Origin: Mucor racemosus
Lineage: Eukaryota > Mucoromycota > Mucoromycetes > Mucorales > Mucoraceae
Assembly (NCBI GenBank): GCA_027405735.1
Contig: JAPEHQ010000014.1
Location: 1,612,001-1,676,000, forward strand
Length of the DNA: 64,000 bases
Direction: 5' to 3'
Made by a program: the position numbers and the translations under genes. This document shows, one piece after another, positions 1 to 12,900 of the stretch (position 1 is the stretch's first letter; every line of letters begins with the position of its first letter). The notes below the pieces were generated by a model. It was not told the DNA's origin and made no database searches. It saw only the letters and a list, made by a program, of their open reading frames with translations.

Positions 1-1895
1 TATCATTATCCCTATTTGTGCATAATAATAAAATCTGATCATGAGCATGAAGAGCTGACCGCATGGGTACAAATTGGTTTGTACATGAGCATTGTGCCGT
101 TCTTAAAATTCCATTGCATATTTTACTGGAATAATGGGCTTTTAAATTACATTTGCTTTTATTAATATAGATTATAGATAATACAATTCAGCAATACGTT
201 GTTGATGTAGAGCAATAAATGCAAGAGCCAATATGTTTACTATTATTATCATCATTTGCAAATATGTTTATAGCTATAATTGTTACAACAACAATGGTTT
301 TCGCTCGAGCATAAACTTAAATAAAACTTACTGCTTAAATTTATATATTATATGCAAACCAAATCTAATAAGATTATAGATGTTACTTTATCACACATAA
401 ACTTTAAATAAATTAACCTTCTTTAAACTTACTATGTTAGTTTTTTACGATTGTCAAGTGTAAAAAGATTTGTTTTCAAGTATAGCCACGATCATAACTA
501 TGGTTATTAGGCAAGACATTAGGTTATTCTTTTTTTTTGTTTCTATTATATCATTTAAAAGTTTATCACTTTCCTGAAATATTTCGTGAGTTTGTAGCCA
601 ATTCTAGCTTTTTATTGAGTAGATATAAATATCAATGCCTTCGATTTGATCTGGTAATCAAGAAATACGTCCAACAATACAGTAGTAAATAATGATATTT
701 GATCTTAGAATGATGCGTTTAAATGAAAATATCAGTCTCTAATATAGACTTTTACCTATATTAAAAACATTAGTCCCTTATGTTAGTATGCGTATTATTC
801 AGATAAAAGAAAAGAATACCAGCTTGATAGTCTTATATGTCTGATCAAACGGTGAATATTTCCTTGGGATATGAAAACAAAAAGAGAGAAACAACAAGCA
901 TAAAAAAGGATTTTCAAGGCTTTACATTATTTAACGCAATTAAAACTCTGATAACTTGCTCATTTTAGCCTATGTAAAAGCAGCATTACAGCGCATAAAC
1001 CATACACTAAACAAAATAGTAGGCAATATCTGTTATCATGGAAACATAAATTTTTTTACTACCAGAAAAACCATCTGTCATATCATACATTCACTAAAAA
1101 ATTGCAAAAGCGAGCCTCTAGAGCGGCGCCGTAATTGAGCATAGCAAGACAGCAAGATTGAACGGCTAAGTTTACTATGGTATATCTAAGTTTTAATTAA
1201 AAATTCATTTTTTTTACTTTTCTTATATTTAACCACGTACAGTCTGAAAATTCAGTTTTTGTAGCGGACATTTTTGGGGATCATTTTATCCTTACCAACA
1301 CTCATGATTTTAATCAAAAAACAGAAAAATCAAATTTTGATACCAAAATCGACGTTTAAATGTACTACAATGTGAGAGAAAATTGTAGCTATAGCTAATA
1401 CACATTTTATAAAAGCTTAACATTAAATAGTAAGTAATGAAAACTTGTAGTTTTGGCCCAAAAACGGATTTTTGATTAAAGGATTTTCATGTAATATTTT
1501 GCAATAAAAAAGTTTGTTGTTTTTTATTGAGCAAATAGAGCGCTAAATTCTGTATATGTGTATATTTTTTGTTTTTATAATTGGTAGTCTAATTAACTCT
1601 AGATTCGCAAAATCAGAAAAAAAAATTTAAAAATGTCAAAATTGATGATCTGGACAAGAATAATTTTCGAAATTAATATTTCGCTTATAAGCCTTGTAAG
1701 TCTTAAAAATAAGAGATTTCATAATGTTTGAAAACTTTTTCAAGAATTTATGATGCTGTACCCATCTGATTCAAGCTTACTACTGTAAATCTTTATACAT
1801 GCTAATATTGTGTGATAGTTTATTTGATGATAATATAGTCGTACTTTATAATTATTGCGTTGGAGGTAATTTACATTGAATTTTAGTTTACCTCC

Positions 1896-2112
1896 TCTCC
1901 AATATCATAAACATAAACATGGCCATCACTGAAACCTATTGCTGTCTTTTTATCCTCTTTGTCCCAAGCCAATTGATTCAATACTCTACTAAAACCAACT
2001 TAAGTACTTACAAATGGTTCCTTGATATTTGCATTCAAATTCCATAATAAATTAAATTGACTGGTTCTATCTACAGTAGTATCAAAAGTATCATCAGCCC
2101 GCCTTAGGATAA
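1896..2112 (-). pseudogene. Dynein intermediate-chain C-terminal fragment, R1 copy 1
   Basis: Read on the minus strand, the frame gives pieces such as TSQFNLLWNLNANIKEP, VLNQLAWDKEDKKTA and DGHVYVYDIGE. These fit the last WD40 blades of cytoplasmic dynein intermediate chain (family pattern: FDLWNLN..TEVP, then LNR.W....K.A.G...G...VYDIGE). Here it is only a fragment of roughly 70 codons, with a TAA stop between the two conserved blocks, so it cannot make a working chain. Upstream homologous sequence is separated from it by the solo LTR at 2146-2674. Confidence 0.65.
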
Positions 2113-2145
2113 ATGTCGATCTAAAGTCAGAAACATCCCACTGTC

Positions 2146-2674
2146 TGTCGTATATTTTCAGGATTGATAAATAGTACTTAAAAAAGAATACAATTATAAA
2201 AGAATGAGTAATTAATCAGTTCTTCGACTGTATAATAAAAACAAGATATCGTTTATTTAGATGTAAAAGTATGGCTTTTTATATTGATTTGACATTGAGA
2301 TCCTGGGATGTAATTTAAGGCACTATTGAACCATTGGATCTGTTCGATAGTAATCTATGGATTGAAATGGATCAATCATAATTTAACCGTTCTTGCAGAG
2401 CTTGTGAGTTGTCTTGTTTCAATGCTGCGCTAAATATGCTTGGATGTTGATTTGATAACTACTTGATTGGTTAACTGCTGGGATGAAATAATGTGGTGTC
2501 ATAATTGAGGTCAAAGCGTTCTTGGTAATTACTGGATTAAACTTGATACGCTAGGATTTTCTTATATCCGATATCAAGACTTGCACTTCAATACATGTCG
2601 TAGTCAATAGATTGTAAGATGTATTGATACTGTAGAAGGTGATAATGTATGATACTAGTAGGTGGAATACAACA
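2146..2674 (-). mobile_element. Solo LTR, family A, copy A1
   Basis: A 529-bp element that begins TGTTGTATTCC and ends ATATACGACA when read on the minus strand. It is flanked by the perfect 5-bp target duplication CTGTC (2141-2145 and 2675-2679). A TATA-like TATAAAAAGCC stands in its minus-strand reading, as expected for an LTR promoter. No internal retrotransposon region follows, so it is a solo LTR left by LTR-LTR recombination. It interrupts R1 copy 1 just upstream of the dynein fragment; the sister copies at about 35000 and 43070 read through uninterrupted. Confidence 0.9.
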
Positions 2675-3129
2675 CTGTCATTGTTATAAGTTATAAGCTA
2701 TGAAAAGCTTTATTCTTAATAATGCAACAATTAGTAAATAAAAAACAAGATAATACTAATATCATATGGTGAGTATTTAACATCTAAGTAAGTTTGATAC
2801 AGTATGCTTTTAAACTCTTTTAAAAATCCTAAGGCAAATACAATATCTTGTTTCCTGTAATTTCTATCCATTAAAATGTCGCGATTTCCACTACATAATG
2901 AATGCACCTTTTATCAATCTTGACCTCGGTGTACATTGGGTATCAGTTCTTTACCAGTTGTATTTTCTCTGATTCATTAATATTCGGTCGTATTGAGTGA
3001 TAGTGTATTAAATAACAATTTACTAGTATACTGTCCGTAGTTTTTTGTTATTACTTTAAAAACGTGATCCTATTATTATTATTATTATTACCATTGATTA
3101 TAATTGTCAGACTGAGTGATTCATACAGT

Positions 3130-3405
3130 ATATCATATTACTCTTTCGCATTGGTATAGATTATACAATTGATATCTGCATTTAACACTGGTGGATTGGA
3201 AAGTTGATATCTGTCCTTAGTTTGATAAATAATGCGTACTTTGGTTTTCCAGTATAATTTATAATTGTACGTGTTTTTACTCCTAAAAACTGAATTTCCA
3301 AATGCAACTGCATCTGTTGAATATCACTTGAGTTTCTATGCGTTGTAGATAATGTTATACTAATTTACATTTTGGCAAAGACTGTTTTACATTCATCCAT
3401 ATTCA
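3130..3405 (-). pseudogene. Decayed copy of the R1-encoded ORF
   Basis: In reverse complement this matches the 89-codon ORF at 41802-42071 closely (shared residues include THRNSSDIQQMQLHLEIQF and NYTGKPKY), but has a TAA after the eleventh codon and a frameshift near the end. The product is unrecognised. The comparison shows only that the sister ORF belongs to the repeat. Confidence 0.4.
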
Positions 3406-3619
3406 ATTTTTATGTTATACAGATTAACATTGAGTTTTGTTTATATTTCCATCAAAAATTGACATTTTTTCCAGATAATTTCTACAATTAATTTCTGGGA
3501 AGCTCTATTATTATATTATCATTTCCAAAAAGAAAAAATACACCTTAATTTGCTGCATTTCCCAAAATAATGAAAAACTGACAAATACATGTTCACATGT
3601 ATGGGAATTAAAATTGTAG

Positions 3620-4065
3620 ACCAAAGGAGAGTGACAAGCTTAACGGGTAGCGCATGCTTGTAATGATTCACATTACATGATGTTTCAACAATAATTGCAT
3701 GAATTAGTTTCAGTTATACGTATAATCCATATAAATATGTAAATGTTGAATCAGATATTGAACATTAGTGAAAATATCTGTTTCTTTCCTTTGTTAATAA
3801 TTTTAAATCAAATAAACTTATTATCACAACCCCAACCGATCTATTACTTAATACTACTTGTCCAATATTAATTACATTTAGTACATAGTAAGTATTGATG
3901 ACCAAAGTAATAGTCAACTACAGTTAGTAACACCAACAACGTCCACCTTTTATACTTCTTTCTTAATAGGCTCAACCTATTACAAGATCATAGTACTTAT
4001 TACAATACTCTACAAATTGAGTGCGATGCACATATTTGTGAGTTCAAACCCGCCAAAGGGGAAGC
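3620..4065 (+). repeat. tRNA-like SINE-like segment, split by an LTR
   Basis: Joining 3620-3658 to 4005-4065 gives a string resembling a tRNA D-arm (AACGGGTAGCGCATGCTC) followed by a T-arm-like GAGTTCAAACCCGCC. The uninterrupted sister is at about 41455-41585 on the minus strand. The layout suggests a degenerate A box and B box, so a tRNA-derived SINE is possible. The T-stem does not pair well, so this is not a functional tRNA gene. The assignment is weak. Confidence 0.25.
3659..4004. mobile_element. Solo LTR, family E, copy E1
   Basis: A 346-bp element with termini TGTAAT...ATTACA. The flanking 5-mers are ATGCT (3654-3658) and ATACT (4005-4009), a target duplication with one later change. 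The sister R1 copy near 41520 reads across this position without an insert, which confirms the boundaries. It carries a TATAAATATG box in plus orientation but no internal region. Confidence 0.75.
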
Positions 4066-4446
4066 ACTTTGGTATTAGGATATGAATTTCGAAAGATAAT
4101 CTCCAATAACCCTTGATTCTCATTGAATGTGATCCTCCTTTATTTTTCTTAGTAAGTTTTGCACATTTCTAGCAAATTTTTTCCTTTTTCATTAATGCGT
4201 ATGATATGCATACTCGTAAATTTGGCTAAAAAAACCCGGCTCGACACTAATACTACCAGCATCCATGGATCATTGTACGTTCAGCCAGTTTGAGCAACAA
4301 GTTGATTACCTGCTACGCTGCTGCTTATGCTTACTAAGATCAGCAAGCCCATCAATTCTTCTCAACGAATATGACTCGAAATGACCTCCCGTTGCAATGG
4401 CAGGTACTTCTAGCGCTGATCCGGCGAATTACAAAAGGTTTAGCCT

Positions 4447-4999
4447 TGTCGTATATTTTCAGGTTCGTTAAATAATACTTAAAAAAGAATACAATTAAAA
4501 AAGAATACAATTAAAAAAGAATGAGTAATTGAATCAGTTCTTCAACTGTATAATAAAAACAAGATATCGTTTATTTAGATATAAAAGTATAATAGTCTTT
4601 TATATTGATTTGACATTGAGATCCTGAGATGTAATTTAAGGCACTATTGAACTATTAGAAGATCTGTTTGATAGTAATCTATGGATTGAAATGGATCAAT
4701 CATAATTAAAACGTTCTTGCAGAGCTTGTGAGTTGCCTTGTCACAATACTGCGCTAAATGTGCTTGGATGTTGATTTAATAGCTACTTGATTGATTAACT
4801 GCTTGGATGAAATAATATAGTGTCATAATTGAGGTTCAAGCGTTCTTGGTAATTACTGGATTAAACGTAGTACTCTAGGAATTTTTTATATCCGATATCA
4901 AGGCTTTGCACTTCAATACATGTCGTAGTTAATAGATTGTAAGATGTATTGATACTACTGTAGAAGGTGATAACGTATGATACTAGGTAGCGTACAACA
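4447..4999 (-). mobile_element. LTR, family A, copy A2
   Basis: A 553-bp minus-oriented copy of the family A LTR, with the same body and ACGACA end as A1. It has no target duplication of its own. The sequence beyond its 3' end (4446 down to 3600) is also found beyond the family A copy at 39932-41092. The LTR was therefore already present when that segment was duplicated, and it marks the edge of the shared unit. Confidence 0.75.
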
Positions 5000-5179
5000 G
5001 GCTTTATTAGTAGAAAAACTAATGATAAAAGAAAGAACCAAGAGCTTCTAGATCTTGGTTCAAGAGACTATTTATAAGAATTACATTCCAATAATATGAG
5101 TTAATATAGAAATGGAATTGGTTCTGAAATGGCTGTTTAATATCCTCAAAAATCAACAGATGTATCTTCACTCTATAGG

Positions 5180-6850
5180 TTATTGATATCTTTTGGAAAA
5201 TAAGAACATTAATATCAAAATATAAGCGCACTTGCCAAACATTGACTAAAATTGACAAATTGACCAATATTGACCTAAAATTGATTATTAAAAATTAAGC
5301 GTCTAAACTGTTGAAGTATTAATTTTTTGTATTCAAAAGAAGATAGATCCTAATGAAATCTACTCTGTATTTTTTGGTTCAGCAAAAAATATTGATTTTT
5401 CGTCGAGATAATCAAAATAATAGTTCTCATCACAGTGTAATGATCTGTAATTTAGCAATTTTGGACTAACAACAAAGGTGTATAATATGCTTATAGATAT
5501 TATTCTTGTTATTATAAATTGGTGATTACTGGATTGTTCATGAAGGTTTGTGTTCTTATTTGTAAATTAGATATTTATTAGTGAATAAATAAAAGTAAAG
5601 GGAGTGTATCAAGACAGATAAATCTACAAGGGATCATGTAATGATTTCCTTGTAGTATTTATATAAGGAATGAGGCAAAGTTTTGCATGAATGAAACTGA
5701 AATGTTTGACTTATTACACACAGCTTAAAATCTATCATAACGGGGTTCCAAAATCGATTTGATGAAAAAATGGACGAAAAATGATTCAAAAAAACAGAAT
5801 CCTTTAATGGCTGATGAGCTGCAAAGTAAGTCAACCTAGCGTATTAAATAGTTTTTGTACATTTTTAAATTCTGCATACATCTAAACAAAAATCAAAAAA
5901 ACATTCGACATAAAACGTTGCACAAAATGCAATTGAAATTTTGGAGGTTTTTTGAAGATGCACCTCACTTTTTATAAGTATATTTAAAATATAATAAATG
6001 GCAATGATGGGCAGAAAAGTTATCTATCGATTGAGCTATTATTTAACGTTTTAGCTACATTTTTCCTAGAGAAAATGAGATTTTTGTCCAAATTTGTTTC
6101 AGTTTCAGAATTTGGGATGAGGGTATATAAGGGGAAAATGGACGCTAGAAATGGAGGTACCTTTTTGTACACATTTTTGAGGATATCTCCACGAAAAATC
6201 AATATTTTGAAAAACTCTAAATTGGTTCTGAGAGAGCTCAACAAGCGTAATGAAATGAATGTAAAACAAATGTTGCTCAATTTAACCAATATTTTAAAAC
6301 CTACTATAAAAATGCCAAAAAAAAAGAAAAAAAAATAAAAGTGCTCAGAATTTTTTTATATTCCAATATGTAATAGAGTACTTTAAAACAAGTAAGTTTT
6401 ATTATTAAAAAGTGTTAGTATAGCTTAATGGTTTTTAGAGATATGAAGCCTCAAAGTTTTCAATCCATTAGCAGTGAAATACGCGTAAAAAATCTGAAAC
6501 CTTAGCACTAAAAAATTAATACCAACTGCAAAAAATAGGATATTTCTGAATACTTGTTTTTATATTAAAGTTGAACATCTCAGGTACATTTTCATATAAT
6601 CTTTTCTTGTTGTAATTTAGTGAAAAAAAAAGTAGGGCAGGGATGAAAAGTGAAACCCAGTTTTCAATGTTTTTGAGTCTTTTGTGAGATATAGAATAAA
6701 TTCAGGAATAGGTGGCATAATATGAACACTTTATATCTGTTTAGCAGTGCCCAAGGTATATCCTAGAAAGCGTTTGGTATAAGATTAGTTATAGAAAAGA
6801 GGGCACGCTACAATGTTGAAGATTGAAAACCTTGGAAATATATGACTTTT
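5180..6850 (+). repeat. R2 repeat, copy a
   Basis: Closely matches 18830-20210 in the same orientation, and its end matches 51665-52070. An 87-codon ORF at 6075-6338 is mirrored in copy b (19409-19666), with shared residues VYKGKMDARNGG and TFLRI.PRKINILKN. No known protein family was recognised, and both ORFs end in low-complexity lysine. Conservation looks similar in all frames, so coding potential is doubtful. It contains a solo LTR at 5436-5718 that copy b lacks. Confidence 0.6.
5436..5718 (+). mobile_element. Solo LTR with family E-like ends, copy E2
   Basis: A 283-bp element with ends TGTAATGATC...TTATTACA and a perfect 5-bp target duplication CACAG (5431-5435 and 5719-5723). R2 copy b near 19045 is uninterrupted at this point. 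Its termini match those of E1 (3659-4004), but the lengths differ and the bodies look diverged, so it may be a subfamily. It has a TATATAAGG-type box near its right half. Confidence 0.85.
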
Positions 6851-7036
6851 TAATTTGACATGAAAGCTGAATGATCAACTTTGTTTTATAATATGATCAT
6901 AGATGCTCATTTATTGTTCGATCATATAATACAGCCTTTCAAAAAATAAAAACATTCGCAAAAGTATAATATATTCTCAGAAAACGTTTAACAGAATGTT
7001 TATTGATTGTAAGCCAAAATAACACTACTTATTAAA

Positions 7037-8785
7037 TCAATTGGTAATATTATTTTCTTTAATCACACAATTGCTATGACCATTACTATTTCCTGACGAA
7101 GTAGAAGGTTTGTTTCTACCACCACGATGTTGACGGCTTCTGCCACCTCTACTACCACGATGACGACTTCGCTTTCCGTTTTGGCCAACAGGATTAGCCT
7201 GACCAAAAGTCTCCAAATTGAGCTTACTTTCCTCCTTGTATTTCCCTCCACGATTTCTAAATATTACAGTATAAGCACAAGAGACAATTCAGTGGCAATC
7301 CTATACATACCCTTTTTGATATTCCTTTGATTCACAAGAAATATCGTCAAAGAAACTCTTTTTCTTGTCGTAAAAATGATCTGCTTCAGGAATAACGATG
7401 TTTTCCTCATTTGTTCGTCCAATATCCTCAACAGCATTCATACCATTCTTGTCAAATCTAGCATTCGACGACTCAAAATCAAAATCTGATTTAGGAATTA
7501 TGATACCACTGTTGCGGCGATGTGCATTGCCTGAATTACGACGCCCATTAGTGTTTGTGTTTCTATTATTATTATTCTCGTTGTTAGATTCCCAAGTACT
7601 TCCATTTCCATTAGTGCGTGTAGAATTATTTCTTGCAGGATTTCTGGTACTATTTCTTCTACCTTTACTACCATTATGACCACTTCCGCCAACTCTAGTA
7701 TGATTATCACTTGCTTGTGGTTGCTGTTGTTGCTGCTGATGTTGCTTCTGCGGTCTTATTGGAGACTTTTGCTTATTTGCTATAGTTGGTGGCTGTTTGA
7801 TATCTAGGTCTGACACTTGCTTCACCAAGGAATTTAAGAGAGCCTCATCCACTTGTTCAATTACAGGTGCTACTTCCTCTTTCTCTTGGCTCAATTTAGT
7901 TTGCATGCTTGTGGAGGCCAAATCCACGGCTGGAACTTCTTTTTTGGGAGATGCAACTGTTTTTTCTTCTTCCTTGTACTCTTTCTTGGAGGGAGGGCTG
8001 ATACCACTTTCATTTATATTCAAATCTTTCATGGCTGCAGCCGGGGGAGCACTAGGAACTGTTTGGTAATTCTCAGGTACCGGCATTTGATAGCGAGGTT
8101 GTTGTACATAGGGGCTATATGAAGATTGACTTGTTGAAGCATTGCCATTGCTTTGCCAATAGTTGGTAGTGTTGCCATAAATAGCTCCGTAATCGGTATT
8201 ACTATTCTTCTTATTAGCAAACGCATGCGGAGTCGAATAGTAAGAAGCAGCTGCTGATGAAGAGTAATTGAATGGTACCTGAAAATAGAATTGATTAGGA
8301 CACTCTAAATTTAAAGGTTTTATGGTACGACAATACCGGATTAACAACAGGTTCATGTTGCTTTTCATTGATTAGCGGCTGTTGTACTGGCTCTTTTACT
8401 TGTCCCGACTGGAAAGAAGGAGGTGCTTCGAATACTTGAAGGTCTTTAATGTCTGAGCCACGAAATACAACATAATCAAACGTATTATCCGCTGGACGAA
8501 TCTCCTCGTTTGGGTTATCCTTACGACCCTCCGTGCCATAAGATTTAACTAAAATATATTGATCAGTACTGGATTTGCTCAAAAAAGTCAATATCTTACC
8601 ATTTTGCAATGCAACTGTAGATTCTACTGGGTTGATATTATGTAAAATGCCAACATATCGTATATCACTCAAACTTATGAGCTACATATCATCACAATAT
8701 TAGCTAAATTGAACTCTGTATGTAAGCTAATGCATGAAATACACTTTACCGATATCTTTGAACCTATGTAGTTCTGACCGCTCAT
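7037..8785 (-). CDS. LSM14/Scd6/RAP55 family mRNP-granule protein
   Basis: Four exons: 8750-8785, 8337-8681, 7311-8278 and 7037-7256. Together they are 1569 bp and close in frame to 522 aa. The start MSGQNYIGSKIS...DIRYVGIL is the divergent LSm domain of Scd6/LSM14/Trailer hitch (about residues 1-85), which binds mRNA and decapping factors. A long Q/P/S/N-rich middle is followed by a DFDF-type motif (SDFDFESSNARFDK, about residue 390), the FFD box (KKSFFDDISCESKEYQKG) and, across the last intron, the TFG box (ESKLNLETFG). The tail is rich in RGG/GGR. This domain order is diagnostic of P-body and stress-granule translational repressors that contact eIF4E/eIF4G and the DEAD helicase Dhh1. All donors are GTAAAG, GTATTG or GTATGT with AG acceptors. 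A cytoplasmic role is inferred from the family. Confidence 0.93.
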
Positions 8786-9470
8786 AGTGAAGAATTATGT
8801 TTAAACTATTTAGATTTGGAGAGGAGCAGTAAAAAGTGATAAGAATTAGGTGTAAAGAAGAAAGGGGAAGTGTGTTCTCAACGCTTTCCATATGTTGTTG
8901 TGTTTGTCGTGACTGCCGGGAGGGTCACACTTCTGTTACATCTACTGATGGTGAAGGATCTGGCAGTTTAGAAGTTAATAAATCAGGTTGATTGCTTGTC
9001 GCTTTGATATGAAACATGCGATTTAGTCAAGTTTACCATCATTATGATTGTATAAGAATTTCTCGGAAAAGCATCGCTATATTCATGTATCGTAGCAGCT
9101 TAATTGTCGTATTATTATTTAAGTTAAATTATGCTTTATTTGTGTTACAACATCCAATGTCCATAACAAAGGAATAACGGCAAAATAATACACAGTGAGA
9201 ACTTTGCGACAAATAAGACCCAGATGAGTATCCGGAAGCAAGTTCGGCAATGCATCCCAATTACCTTTTTAGGATTTCAGAAGGATTGCAATTCTTGTTC
9301 CTGCACATTATTTACATTACAATGTGGGCAACATGAAAGAAGTACAGGCTCAATTACTTCACTTCGAGTGCCTGAAAGCTGAAAAATGAAGAGAGAGAAA
9401 AATGCCGCAGTTTGAACATTTCCGAAGCATTTAATACAGTATTTCTACGTTAAATTCAGGCGAAATAAGT
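8786..9470. other. Intergenic; weak minus-strand coding traces
   Basis: This lies upstream of the LSM14 start. On the minus strand I see two short open stretches: one at about 9290-9385, after a TTTTTCAG acceptor-like site, with residues CCPHCNVNNVQEQELQSF; the other at 9119-9265, ending DVVTQIKHNLT and including a hydrophobic VYYFAVIPLLW. They sit in different frames and no start or full splice model convinced me. This could be a small decayed zinc-binding/membrane gene or chance. Confidence 0.2.
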
Positions 9471-9648
9471 AAAATTTGGGATGAAATGAGAATAAAATTG
9501 GGATGTGGTGAAGATAACGTTTGGATGTAATTAGGATAAGATTTGAATATAATAAGAATTGAGATTTAGATAGAGTGAGCATAAAATTGGGATGAAATAA
9601 GAATGAGGTTTAGAGATGATGAGAAGGGGATTTGGACAAGATTAAATT
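9471..9648. repeat. Degenerate 22-bp tandem repeat, about 8 units
   Basis: Successive units follow the pattern AAAATTGGGATGAAATAAGAAT with heavy divergence and a period of 21-23 bp. It sits about 260 bp beyond the stop codon of glutamate synthase. No function is evident. Confidence 0.7.
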
Positions 9649-9906
9649 AGTCTCAGGTATTATTTCAAAGAGTTAACTTAAATGAACTTACATGTTTGCA
9701 TTGCTTTTTATTCGCAAAAAAATATATACTGAATGTCACTCATCTTCTTGCAATTTGCTTTGGATGTTGACGCGACTATATATGTCATACATGAAAGTTA
9801 TTACATTTACTTCAAATTGCACACGGTGTTTTATTTATTCAAATGATATTTTATTTATTTACAATGTAATTTAAAATAATTGATTTAAGATATACAGAAA
9901 TATGAA

Positions 9907-12900
9907 TTAAGCAGAGACATTAACAGTAGTACGCCTATTGATACCACCAGCAACGGGTAAATATGTGCTACCCATCAAATGTAAATCAATTTCACGAGCA
10001 CACATACGGCCCTCATTTATACCCCAGACAATCAAAGATTGGCCACGACGACAATCACCAGCAGCGTAAACACCAGGGACAGATGTTATATAGCGACCCT
10101 TCAATGTCTCTATGTTGGAACGGCCATCTTGTTTAACTTCCAATTGTTTGATAATGGCATTTTCAGGACCAAGGAAACCCATAGAAAGAAGAATAAGATC
10201 AGCTTCAAAGATTTGTTCCGAACCTTCTATTTCAGCCATTGCCCAACGACCAGCATCGTCTTTAGTCCATTCGACACGAACAGTTTTAATGCCCTTGACA
10301 ACGCCATTTTCAACAACAAATTCTTTAGAAAGAACACAATATTCACGAGGATCTTTACCAAAATGAGTTCGTACTTCCGAGTGACCATAATCAACACGGA
10401 AAATGCGAGCGAATTGTGGCCAGGCATTGTCCTCTGCACGAGTATTGGGAGGTTGAGGAAGTAATTCAAAGTTGACAATAGATTTACATCCATGACGAAC
10501 TGATGTACCGATACAATCATTACCAGTATCACCACCACCGATAACAACAACATGCTTGTCCTTGGCTGACAAGTAGTGACCATCCTTCAATCCTGAATCC
10601 AGTAAGCTCTTTGTGTTGGCTTGTAAGAAATCCATAGCAAAATGAATACCATCTGCTTCACGGCCGGGGATCTTGAGATCTCTTGGCCAGGTGGCACCAG
10701 TAGCAACAATTAAAGCATCATTTTGATTACGAATTTGATTCACATCAACGTCCACACCAACATGAGAATTGGGAATAAATTTGATACCCTCGGCAGCCAA
10801 TAGATCAATACGACGTTGAACAATCGTTTTGTCAAGCTTCATATTAGGAATACCGTACATTAACAAACCACCAATACGGTCATTACGATCATAGACAGTG
10901 ACTAAATGACCAGCTTTGTTGAGCTGATCAGCAGCAGCAAGGCCGGCAGGGCCAGAACCAATTACAGCAACCTTTTTGCCAGTACGATTAGCAGGAGGGT
11001 TAGGTACAATCCATCCTTCGTCAAAACCACGGTCAATTATAGCACATTCGATGCTTTTAATTGCAACAGGGGGTTCATTTATCCCCAGAGTGCAAGCTGA
11101 TTCGCAGGGGGCCGGACTAAGAAGAAAGAAAAGGAAGTAATCAGCAACAATTTCGTAGAAGAATCATGTAAAAAGGACCAAAATTGACTGAAATATTCAA
11201 GAAAATGTCAGATCGACATTACCCCTGAATCGAATAAACCCCCGACAAGGTCCACCAATATTTGAAACGCCGTAGATCAAAAACATTGAATTCCGACAGA
11301 TAAAAAAAAAAAAAAAAAAAAATAGATTACTTACCAAACACGACCAGTAAATTCTGGGAAATTGTTGGTCATCATAAGACGGTCGAGAGCCTCCTCCCAA
11401 TTATCCTTGTATACAAGATCATTCCACTTAGGAATAATGTTACCAATAGGACAGCCAGTATCAGATTGACAGAAAGGAACACCGCAATCCATACAACGAG
11501 CACCTTGTTCATGAAGTTGAGAACGAGTAAGACGAACATTAACTTCATCCCAATCACCAAGGCGCTTTTTAGCATCACGATAAGGATCTGCCTTACGTTT
11601 ATATTTGATGAAACCTCTTAATTTGTCAAGTTTTTCACGACGCTTCAAGATTTCTTCTTCAGTCAAGACACTATCTTCAACATCTTCAACTCTAGGCTCT
11701 GTCTTTTTATGCACATGTGATACATCGTCGCAGCACTTCTCTTCATAGTCAGGTTCAGCTAGTGATTTACGTTGGTGTTTCAATAATTCACCATATTCTC
11801 TAGGCATGACCATGACAAATTTAGGAAGATATTCATTAAAATGTTTGAGGACACGATCAGCAATTTCGGAACCAGTGTAATGTCGATGATCTTCAATGAG
11901 ATCACGCAACTCAGAAACACGCTCATCATCATTGACAGTTTCTAAATCAACAAGCTCGGTATTTACCAAACTTCGGAAGTCGCCGTTCACATCTAATACA
12001 TAGGCAATACCACCAGACATACCAGCAGCAAAGTTACGACCAGTAGAACCCAAGATAACGGCACGACCACCAGTCATATATTCACAACCATGATCACCAA
12101 CACCTTCACAAACAGCAATTGCTCCAGAGTTACGAACACAGAAACGTTCAGCAGCAATACCTCTAAAGAATGCCTTACCGCTAGTGGCACCGTAAAGACA
12201 AACGTTACCGACGATAATGTTTTCTTCTGATTTGAATGAACTACATTTAGGAGGGTAAATAGCAATTTTACCACCGGAAAGACCCTTGCCAACATAATCA
12301 TTGGAATCACCTTCAAGATCAAAGAAAACACCAGGAGCCAAGAAAGCACCCATAGATTGACCAGCAGACCCCTTTAAAGAAACATGAATAGAATCTTCGG
12401 GCAAGCCTTTTTCACCAAAGCGTTTGGATACATTATAAGAAAGAGTAGCACCTAATGCGCGATCAGTATTAAGGACTTGAGCATCAATTTTGACACTCTT
12501 TTCAGCACCAGAGAATACAGATTCTGCCTCATCAATCAAATAGTTGTCAAGACGGACATGAAGCTTATGCTTTTGCTTGGTGACATTGTGAGTAGCAACA
12601 CCAGGACGTAAAGCACTAGCAGGAGTTAATACAGGAGTCAAATCAATATTGGCAGTCTTGAATGTACGAAGCGAATCATCAACTTTAAGGTATTCAGCAT
12701 GACCCACCATCTCATTAATGGTACGGAAACCAAATTTAGCCATAATTGAACGAAGTTCTTCGGCAACATAATAAAAGAAATTGACAACATGTTCAGGTTC
12801 GCCTTGGAATTTTTTGCGCAATTCAGGATCTTGAGTTGCAACACCTACAGGACATGTATTCTATACAATTTTGTTATTAATCTGGTTTGATTTGTATTTT

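Larger units (their letters stand above)
1..4446 (-). repeat. R1 large duplicated unit, copy 1 (inverted)
   Basis: This stretch reads, in reverse complement, like two later segments. Positions 1-945 match about 38080-38980, 1260-1760 match about 36050-36380, 1880-2880 match about 34850-35240 and 42910-43200, and 2880-4446 match about 41093-42910. The copy starts before the window does. It carries a dynein intermediate-chain fragment (1896-2112) and two solo LTRs (2146-2674, 3659-4004) that the sister copies lack. No intact gene is visible. Matching was by eye, so identity is not quantified. It may be an old DNA transposon that captured host sequence, or a segmental duplication; I cannot tell which. 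Confidence 0.7.

Noticed and set aside
956..1138. 60-codon frame at the left end
   Set aside because: Lies inside R1 copy 1; the matching region at about 36480-37200 is interrupted and not coding.
6020..6289. 89-codon minus-strand ORF opposite the R2 ORF, with a twin at 19360-19629
   Set aside because: A mirror frame of the same repeat; no basis to prefer it and no recognisable motif.
7398..8122. Several plus-strand ORFs of 89-93 codons
   Set aside because: Shadows of LSM14 exon 3 on the other strand.
9119..9265. Possible Pen-2 (gamma-secretase) homologue from an ICRKVL...IPLLW pattern
   Set aside because: Only a superficial likeness; order of motifs and length do not fit the family.
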